DNA of 64,000 nucleotides from NCBI GenBank assembly GCA_003013855.2, contig PVNU02001879.1, positions 248,001-312,000 of the forward strand, read 5' to 3'. The translations under genes were made by a program, and so were the position numbers. Source of the stretch: Liriodendron chinense (Eukaryota > Streptophyta > Magnoliopsida > Magnoliales > Magnoliaceae). The notes beneath the pieces are model-generated. The model was not told where the DNA came from. It did no database searches and saw only the letters and a program-made list of their open reading frames with translations. Positions within the stretch are counted from its first letter, which is position 1; each line of letters begins with the position of its first letter. Shown here in pieces: positions 56,439 to 64,000 of the stretch.

Positions 56439-59169
56439 CTGACAAACAAGAAAATTCATTAGCATTCCCCAGCGATGCCAGGCCAGGTTAGAGTTGCACA
56501 GAAGTCTCCAAGTGATAAGTAACATACCCTCATGTAACATAGCTATTAAACAAAAGAAAAATTATAGGGCCCTGATACATTGTGCACAAAAATAGTACCC
56601 TGACGCACCCAGTTATACAAGTAGGTTCCTGGTTCAGTGATCAAGATTAATGATTGAATGGACCGCCAGACGGGCAATGCCTCTTCCAATCACAGTGTGA
56701 GACGGACCCAAATGCAAATAAATAAAACAGACAACATAAAAAGATGACTCCAGACTTGAAAAGCTTCACAGGTTCAAGTGAAGATCACAAGGCATTATTT
56801 GGTTGCCACTCAAATTATTTCATCTCATTTTAGTTAACAACAATTATTTCATAGTCTATAGAAATAGTGACTTATCAAGATTATTTCTAATCCTAACCAA
56901 ATCTCTAATACATATTTATCGTTGACTAAAATGAGAACAACTCATTTTTAGGTGGCAACCAAACAAGGCCTAAGGCTTTCGGACTATTTGCTTGCATAAA
57001 TTCATCATTGCCTTTTGTCAATTCTTAAAACCCTCTGTTCCATTTATCTCCCAAAAGTAGATTTCTGGTGAAAGAAATTGCAAGAACAACTTTTTTTTAC
57101 TGGCTTGAAGAAGAACAAATCTGATGTCATTTTTTTTTATTTAAAAAAAAAAAAAAAGAAATAAACCTTGAAAATACAATATACCAAAATTCTCAAGTAT
57201 TGAATTCTTGTGAGGTTCTATATTTCAAGGGTAGAATAAAGTAAACATGCGATATAAAGCTGTGTATTTTGTTGCAGAAAACAAAAAATCAATGTGTCCA
57301 GATTGCATCTGCCATTGGTCTTGTAACTATGTGAAATATGGGCTGTCAATGCCATCACAATGCCACTTTTTTGTTTTTGTTTTTTTTTTTCTAAGAGCAA
57401 CCAAAAAAGCAAAAAGCAAGCTAGAAACAAAATCTAACGAAACAAGGTAAGACACAAATAGGGGGTTTGAAAAGAATTATTTCACTTTTAAATTTGAATC
57501 GATAATCTTTTCCAATTGAATCCATCCAAACAAACAAATCCCCAAATCAATAAAACCAGGAAAACAATGCATCACACAGAAACCCATCTGCCCGATCATT
57601 TTCACTTCTCCAAGAACAAAGATCTGCTGAAAGACTCCCAAAAGTTTTGGTTGCTGCAATGAAATCAAAATTCTTTATTTGCCTCTGTTGAACAGACAGC
57701 TGCCCACATCAAGGAAAGCCAAAAATCTATGATTGTGCAATAAAACCCATTTTAGTTAGCATTACCTGTAATCTTTTCATTTTTTTTTTTTTGAAAGATT
57801 TTGTTAGCATTTCCATTCTCAAACAAACATCAAGAAAACCATGATTTAATCACATTGTGAAATATCCACTTGGTAGGATCTACATAGTAAACGTTCATAG
57901 TTAGAACTTGGAACAATACAAACATAAACAAGAGAGAAATGGTTAAAATAAAACAATATAGTTCCCTTGAATGATTCCTTTCAGATATGAGTTTTCCTAT
58001 TTGTAGGATATTTAGACAAATATAGAGACAACTCGAAGAACCTAGACAAAATATTGTAATATAGATACTGGCATGGGACATGGGAAGTATGGGATGAGAA
58101 TAAATGGTCAAAATAATCATTTTCAATATATCTAGATGGTTTTTCCCCATGAAGCATGATGGTTCTCATGTAAGCAGGTATAAGAGAAATTTTTTTGCTT
58201 GTTAGAAGCACTTACGAGGGACAAAGAGCCTCCATGGGATGGGCACGAAAGCAGGAATTACATGGTTAAAACATGTCCATAAGTCTTAGAGTATCCAGAG
58301 CCAGTATCTGCTTCCATTCATGACTGACATGATATGCTGAGCATATAAAAGTATTTTGGTATCTTGGTTGGTATCATGACCGACATGACATGATATGAAC
58401 CAGTATCTTGATATGCTTCCATTTATCTAGTTATCGATTGGATGGTTAGGATAATTTTATGGAAGTGACTTTTACAAGGGGAAGAACAACCGAAGGTGGG
58501 TCTCACATGATGGATGGTCCACAATAATCTGATGAATGGAACATCCTAGATTTTGGGACAAAGCATGTTCACAATGAGCCACCCAAGACACAATGTGGAT
58601 CTTGTAAACATGCCACGTTGACACTAGTGTTTCCATGAATCTCTTCACTTTTTTCAATGAGTTCAAAGTTGTTGGAAGAGTTCAAGGTTCAGGGCATCCA
58701 AATATCTCAAGTTCCATGGAACATAAGAGCTGTCAAACAACAGCAAAACTGAACTTGTAGCAACTTTTCTTCCAGAAAGTGAAGTTGCATGGAACTAGAC
58801 TTTCCCAGGAAGCTCTAGTCCATGCATCCAAATGATCAGTCGCTGTATCGTTAACAACATCATATCTCACAATTAAGCTAATTAAAACTCAATACAGCAA
58901 GCATCAGAGCACCCTAGAAATCTAAGTGTCTCCAGATTCAACTCGAACCAATGCAGATGACAACTTCAAAGATTCTTTAAGAATCAAACTCACATGCATA
59001 GAAGTAACTTGGTTTACAAAGATTGTCCATGTCATCAGCATTCATCAGAGAGAAACACAATGCCTGTATGCCCCCCAAACAAGAACTCATGACAAATATG
59101 ACAGAAAATTAAGAAATTGAATACAGTGAGAGAGAAAAAAGAAAAAGAAAAGAAAAGAGTAAGAAAACA

Positions 59170-59185
59170 TCAATGGGCTTGGTTT
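59170..59185. other. Empty site of the SINE in copy B
   Basis: TCAATGGGCTTGGTTT is present once and continues into GAAATGGGCTAAGG, which in A follows the SINE. Confidence 0.92.
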
Positions 59186-59428
59186 GAAATGGGCTAAGGT
59201 AGGCTGGCCGATTTATTTGAGGGGCCATTAATTCAGGCACAGTCTCACTCAGGTCAATGACTGAGCTTGGGAGCGGAGGGCTGGCCTATGTGTTCATGGA
59301 TGCCTATTGTTAGGCAAGGAGGTCAGGCTTGGGCTTAAACATCAGGCACAGTTAATAAGTTGATCATGGACCCAAGTTTACATCATATTCAATTGAGGCC
59401 CACACAGACACTTGGCCCATGCCCATTG

Positions 59429-59446
59429 GGGGGGGGGGGGGGGGGG
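59429..59446. repeat. G homopolymer, longer than in copy A
   Basis: About 18 G stand here against about 7 at 21957-21963 in A. Confidence 0.9.
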
Positions 59447-60206
59447 CAGTGGTTTCTTGCCAGAGCTCTCTCGAACAGCTGGCTATACATCAGGTTTGCT
59501 GGTACAAGGGACTATGTCCCAGGATACTGCCCCCTCCTGAGGTACGACGATAGCCCCCTCCTACATCAGGTTTTCCTGTGTCAGCCATGCCCATTGATCT
59601 AAAAATGTTTCAGTTAAACCTGAGTTATAAAGAGCAAGGCTTAGGCCCAATTCTAAATGGGCTCACACAGGCTTGGCCTTTACTCTCCCATTGTCACCTT
59701 ACCAATGGAAGTCACCATAGGACCATGGATAGGACCCTAGACAGACTTCATAAAAAAAAAAAAAAAAAATGCAACTCCAGGCTCGACTATGGATGTAAAT
59801 AAAGTTCTTGGTTGAGCCCAGAACATGGTGCACCAGCCTTAGAAGCCTAATGGGCCAGCGAAGTCCACTGCTAGACCTAACTGTAGTTAGCAATTCGGCA
59901 TGTGGCAAAACTAAGGTACACATATAAAATTAGTGTACTATACATGAATTTGCCAACTATGGACCAAACATAGCACATGTTACTTGAATAAGTCGTGCCT
60001 TTTTTTTTTTTTTTTTTGAAACGTATATGTGGAGCCACTATTTACACCTGCCCTGGCTAAGAGAAATGATCATACATGCATGGTATTCAATAACGGTAAC
60101 GGTGGCATCACGGCCACTGTAATTACCATTACAATAATGGGTGTAATGGTCGTTTCGGCCATTTAGAAAAATAAACGCTGTATCTACCCTGTGATGCTGT
60201 TATGGA

Positions 60207-60243
<37 letters not shown>

Positions 60244-60307
60244 CTGGAGTTGTAATGGAGATGGCCTGCTTCAGATGGATGGGAACCAGAGATTTCAGGT
60301 TCTCCAT
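60244..60307 (-). pseudogene. TPR/SET (SMYD-like) first exon, truncated in copy B
   Basis: The ATG (60305-60307) and 21 codons (MENLKSLVPIHLKQ and on) remain. After CATTACAACTCCAG the sequence falls into a run of about 34 A on the minus strand. The rest of exon 1, the 107-base intron, exon 2 and the following intron part, about 0.9 kb in A (22721-23630), are gone. The B gene cannot make the normal N terminus. Confidence 0.85.
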
Positions 60308-60454
60308 TTTCTTTGTTGCTCAGACCCTAGCTTTCAGCCTTTCTCTCTTGGACGATATGAAGCCTACTTCACGGAGTTATTTGATGCTATGGTAGAGAAC
60401 GATGCTTGATGCGCAGTCAGAACGTAGCCCTGGGGATGTGAATCCAGGGCGCGG

Positions 60455-60890
60455 GGATCCCTGACTGTGGGGTTCACTGTGATGTATGTGCCTTACATCC
60501 ACGCCCTCCATCCACGCCCTCCATCCGTTTTGACCTCATTTTAGGGCATGATCCCAAATTGAAGCAGATCGAAATCTACGGTGTACCATACCAAAGGAAA
60601 CATTGAATCCCCACCATTAAAAACTTCATGGGTTCACCGGACTGTTTATTTGCAATCCGACCTATTGATAAGGTGACAAATACCTGGATGAAGAGACCAC
60701 ACAAATATCATCTTGATCCAAAACTTTTGTGGCCTATAAGAAGTTTTTAATGGTCAATTACTATTGTCCCCTTTATTACGGTCTACCTGAGGTTTGGATA
60801 TGCTTCATTTTTGGATCAATCTTCAGTATGATGGATGCATGGATGTAACACATGCATCACAATGGCCCCAAAGTCAAGGATCCCACCCAC
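60455..60890. repeat. Fold-back MITE (copy B)
   Basis: Partner of 23850-24290. The words CCACGCCCTCCATCCACGCC show a short local duplication in B only (60498-60530). The right arm has normal sequence where A shows the copied patch. Confidence 0.7.
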
Positions 60891-61806
60891 CTTGGTGGAT
60901 TTGGCTACTCCTCTCCTAGGAATCCTCACTTGTTTTACACCTAAGCTCTGTAAGGCCCACCATGGTGTATTTGTAAAATTCATTCCATGTATCAAGTTAT
61001 CCTAAATTTTACTCACCAGATGCCTCAAATCTTTGTTTCATAGGGCCGTCATTCAATCAATCAACAATATGCTGATTTAAACAGTGAACTTCTGTAGCTA
61101 AACTTTAAAATTTGTGGAATGGCCTTTTTTGGGAGTGCCTTCATCTTACTGGGGTCCATCCGATGAAGGGAGTGGATGGATTCTCTCAAAGCCTTTAAGT
61201 GGGGCCAATGTAGATTGCTTTAAGATATGATGCATTCTATGTGCTTGTTGTCCGCTCCATGGACATTGCTCAAGCCCTTCTTAATTAGTGATCAAACTTG
61301 CTTACCTTCATGAAAAGCTAAATAAATAAAGTGACGATAGTCACTTGATTTAGTGATACTTTAATTACTTTTTTCTTTTAAACATGACCGTACAAAATGT
61401 GCTGAAAATTGAATTTGGATGGTGGAGAAACCATTTTAAATTTGATAGTTTTGGTTTTACACATGCTTGGGATTTTAGTTAAAACTGTGAAATTAATAGG
61501 CTTATTTTTGGGTCACTTAATGGTTTGACTTGCTTAGTTTTTTAGTCTAAATTATTTTACCATGAGCTTAGTACAATAATTATCTTACATGTCACACATA
61601 TGTAACAAGTTGGCATGGTTAATATCATTGCTTTTCAAGTTCACTCTTACATGAATATACACAATAGAATTTCTAACATTTTTTTCTCAACAATTGCTTG
61701 TGGATTCCATAAAATGAAATTCTTGGTTGAAAAGCATTATTGGCATGAGCAAATTCTCAAGGAACCAATTTGTGTGATTGAATTCTTAAGCCATCAACGC
61801 CTAATC

Positions 61807-62417
61807 TGTTGGGGTTAGGAGCCCCTGAGCGGAAGTAATCAAAGCAGGCGAGGAACACACCACAATGACAATCAACAAGCAAATCATCACACACAAGAAG
61901 GCAATCCGATTTTTACGTGGAAAAACCCCTCAAGGGTAAAAAACCACGGCACAAAGCGACACCAATCCACTATGAATCAGAAGTTATAAGAGATTACAGA
62001 AGAAATCATGGATCACAGCTCATAAGAGAAATCCCAAGCTACCCGAAGCTAATTCTCACATGAGGAGGACAAACCCATCCTTTTCCCTCAACCCAGAGAA
62101 CTCCAAGCTTCCTCCCTAGCTCTTTCTCTCACCCTAGAACTCTCTCAATCCCTTGGCCCATTGGCGGCAACCCTAATCTCGGATTACATCCCCTTAAATA
62201 GGAGAAAATCGGAATTAGAAACTCCTTGCGCAAAATCGCGCAAGAAACCAAGTCCAAAAGGAAACTGCCCGACTGGTCGGACCCCCCCCACCGGCCGGTC
62301 GGCCCGACCGGTCGGATGGCCCAAAAAAGCTCCAGATACGCTACTGTCTTCATCTCCAATGTGACCGACCGGTCGGTGGTCTTCATGCAAGAAGGTTTGA
62401 GGCGTCCAAGCCCAACA
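61807..62417 (-). mobile_element. Solo LTR (Copia-like), present only in copy B
   Basis: Ends TGTTGGGG and CCCAACA (TG..CA with an inverted terminal pair), flanked by the 5-base duplication TAATC (61802-61806 and 62418-62422). Copy A has the unbroken CCTAATCTCTATT at 25199-25211. Read on the minus strand it has TCCTATTTAAGGGG (TATA-like), then GATTAGGGTTGCC, and near the end GGTTTTTTACCCTTGAGGGG and CCACGTAAA, then CTCCTAACCCCAACA. This order is usual for Copia-type LTRs. 611 bases with no internal region, so it formed by LTR-LTR recombination. A GACCGGTCGG palindrome repeats near 62275-62375. Confidence 0.92.
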
Positions 62418-63445
62418 TAATCTCTATTGTGTTGGAATGCTCTACAACACATGTTTTAGTAAGTGCATGCAACACCTGATCTCTATTTAGCCCACCTTAA
62501 TGTTTGTATCACATCTACTCCGTATAATAATCTCATGACTTCATTTTCACCATACATAACGAAATTTAGATTATTCCAAGACTTTGGTGAGTCACACCAT
62601 ATGGTAATATAAAGTTATGTTTAAAAGTTCTAAATTTATGTGATGTGGCCTACTTGAGCTTTCGGGCTGAGTTTTGTATCATCTCTTCATCCAAGTTAGG
62701 ATCACCAGATGAACGGGTTAGATGGAATGTTGAAAATTGGTGGCCCAAAGAAGGTTGCTATGGTGGCCATCCTCTCCCCCTTGTTCCTTGCGGTGTGGCC
62801 GACCAATTTTTGAATAGGCATTGGTCGACATTTAGCATAGGTCTGACCAACAGGTGTAAAAATTGATGGATAGAGTACTGATGCCACATAAACACCATAA
62901 CCTAGAGGGGCCCACCAAATGCCTAGTGTGGATGACCAATACAAATCATGGTGGGGCCCACACTGGTTAACCTCATGGAGGATCAGAATCTACCAACCAT
63001 ATAATTAATCATATACATAGATGTTAGGCAAATAGTTCATCCTATGATGAACACAATTGGAGAATGCAAAGAATGTCAATAGATTGGACTTGTTAACCAA
63101 ATTCTCTACACATGACAATGGTCCAACTATTTCTCTTCGAGTGTGGCCCAATTGATGAGTAGAGCAGTTGATGTGTATAAAGTACAAATATTTATCATCA
63201 TTATTTTTTACAGAAAGGTGGGAGCACACCACCTGTAATTTTATTGATACATGAAAATTATATACATTAGGACAACACTCACGAGTTCCCTCACCAAATT
63301 TTCATTATTAAGCTTTTTATTACAACCCTCATAAAAAGTAAAAGACAGAAAAAGAAAAAGAAAAAGACCAAATGTGAAGTGACCTAGGTTACAAACAATT
63401 ATTCATCATTTATGACCTAGGTTCCCATCAAACTTTTTCGATCTA

Positions 63446-64000
63446 TTATCGTGTAAAGCAACAGTTAGAAAAAAGTCTAACTTCCATCTCATCAAAGAAG
63501 CGGTAATAGGCAATCCTCCAAGACTTCTTGAGCATCAAAACGCCACAGAAGGCCCAAAATCCCACAGCAAATCCTGGTCCCATCGCAGAGTAAAACCAAA
63601 GCATTTCATTACCTCCATCTTCTTTACATCACCACCAACAGGTGTTGGACCTTGAGATGTCTCATCACTATCACACTTATTTGTAAGAGGAGGTCCACAA
63701 AGACCATTGTTGCCCATGTAAATAGAAGGATCTAGAAGTGTTTGGAGCTGATTTCCCAATGGAATTTTCCCCGACAAGTTGTTACTCGACAAGTTCAAGT
63801 AACTTAGAAAAGTTAAACTTGACATGCTATGAGGAATTGTACCTGAAAGCTGATTTTTTGAGAAATCCAGAGACTCTAGCAATGCCAATTCACCAATCTT
63901 GTCTGGAATCTTTCCGATCAAATGGTTTCCAGATAAGTTTAAGACCCGTAATCCCAAAAGACTTGTGAGTCCTTTAGGGATTTCTCCAGATAAACTATTT
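63446..64000 (-). pseudogene. LRR receptor-like protein, 3' part (copy B), frameshifted
   Basis: The last LRRs and the cap are intact (NNLSGKIPLGNQLQTLLDPS, CGPPLTNKCDSDE). TCG stands where A has the TAG stop. One T of a T-run is missing at about 63621-63625 (CTTCTTTACATC against CTTCTTTTACATC in A), so after GGDVK the frame shifts and ends at 63535. The membrane helix and tail are then lost, which would leave a secreted ectodomain if the rest is open. The 5' part lies beyond the window. Confidence 0.9.

Larger units (their letters stand above)
45530..64000. repeat. Segmental duplication, copy B (visible part)
   Basis: This is the second copy of the 1-26.8 kb segment, in the same orientation. 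It lacks the CACTA element (empty site at 50581-50583), the SINE (empty site at 59170-59185), about 135 bases next to the CACTA site and about 0.9 kb at 60243. It alone has the solo LTR at 61807-62417. The left border is blurred, because 44.1-45.5 kb resembles 34.7-35.8 kb, part of an older repeat array in the spacer. Confidence 0.95.

Noticed and set aside
62129..62452. 107-codon minus-strand frame
   Set aside because: It lies inside the solo LTR and crosses its palindromic GACCGGTCGG part. LTRs of this type do not code here.

Overview
This window is plant nuclear DNA. The evidence is introns with GT/AG borders, a plant receptor-like protein gene, a CACTA transposon, tRNA-derived SINEs, LTR fragments and dense fold-back MITEs. 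The MITE family built around GTGGACCACACCACAGGAAA reminds me of magnoliid tree genomes, but I cannot prove that and hold it weakly. There is no prokaryotic or organellar content.

The main architecture is a large direct duplication. Copy A runs from the window start to at least 26.8 kb, and its gene continues to 29.5 kb. Copy B runs from about 45.5 kb to the window end at 64.0 kb. The copies are collinear and usually differ by 0 to 3 bases per 60 by eye. The offset is about 45.36 kb left of the CACTA element, about 37.8 kb just right of it and about 37.2 kb at the right end. Each offset step is explained by a discrete event: a 7.4 kb CACTA element only in A (5330-12718), a SINE only in A (21426-21696), a 0.9 kb loss in B (near 60243) and a 611 bp solo LTR only in B (61807-62417). 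For each of the three insertions the other copy preserves the empty site.

Genes are few and damaged. (1) On the minus strand at 23.3-23.7 kb are the first two coding exons of a TPR/SET (SMYD-like) protein. In B the second exon and half of the first are deleted. (2) On the minus strand at 16.4-18.7 kb (A) and 54.1-56.4 kb (B) are three well-spliced exons of a gene I cannot identify. (3) On the minus strand at 26.2-29.5 kb is a full-length EIX2-like LRR receptor-like protein gene with two in-frame stops. Its B copy enters at the window end, lacks the second stop but carries a frameshift. (4) An RNase H-like LINE fragment lies near 15.3 and 53.1 kb.

The spacer (29.5-45.5 kb) has no gene. It holds fold-back MITEs (one complete, with a 9-bp target duplication that points to Mutator-type transposition), an hAT-type element with an 8-bp target duplication, degenerate tandem repeats, a Copia-like LTR and blocks repeated about every 4.8 kb that also form the left edges of A and B. 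The CACTA element is the most interesting object: it has no visible transposase, carries pieces of several host genes (an RPS3a-like start, a NIK/SERK-like LRR exon and others) and contains a 230 bp hairpin. I see no evidence for a wholly new biochemical system. The value is in the dated insertions and in the different lesions of the paired genes.
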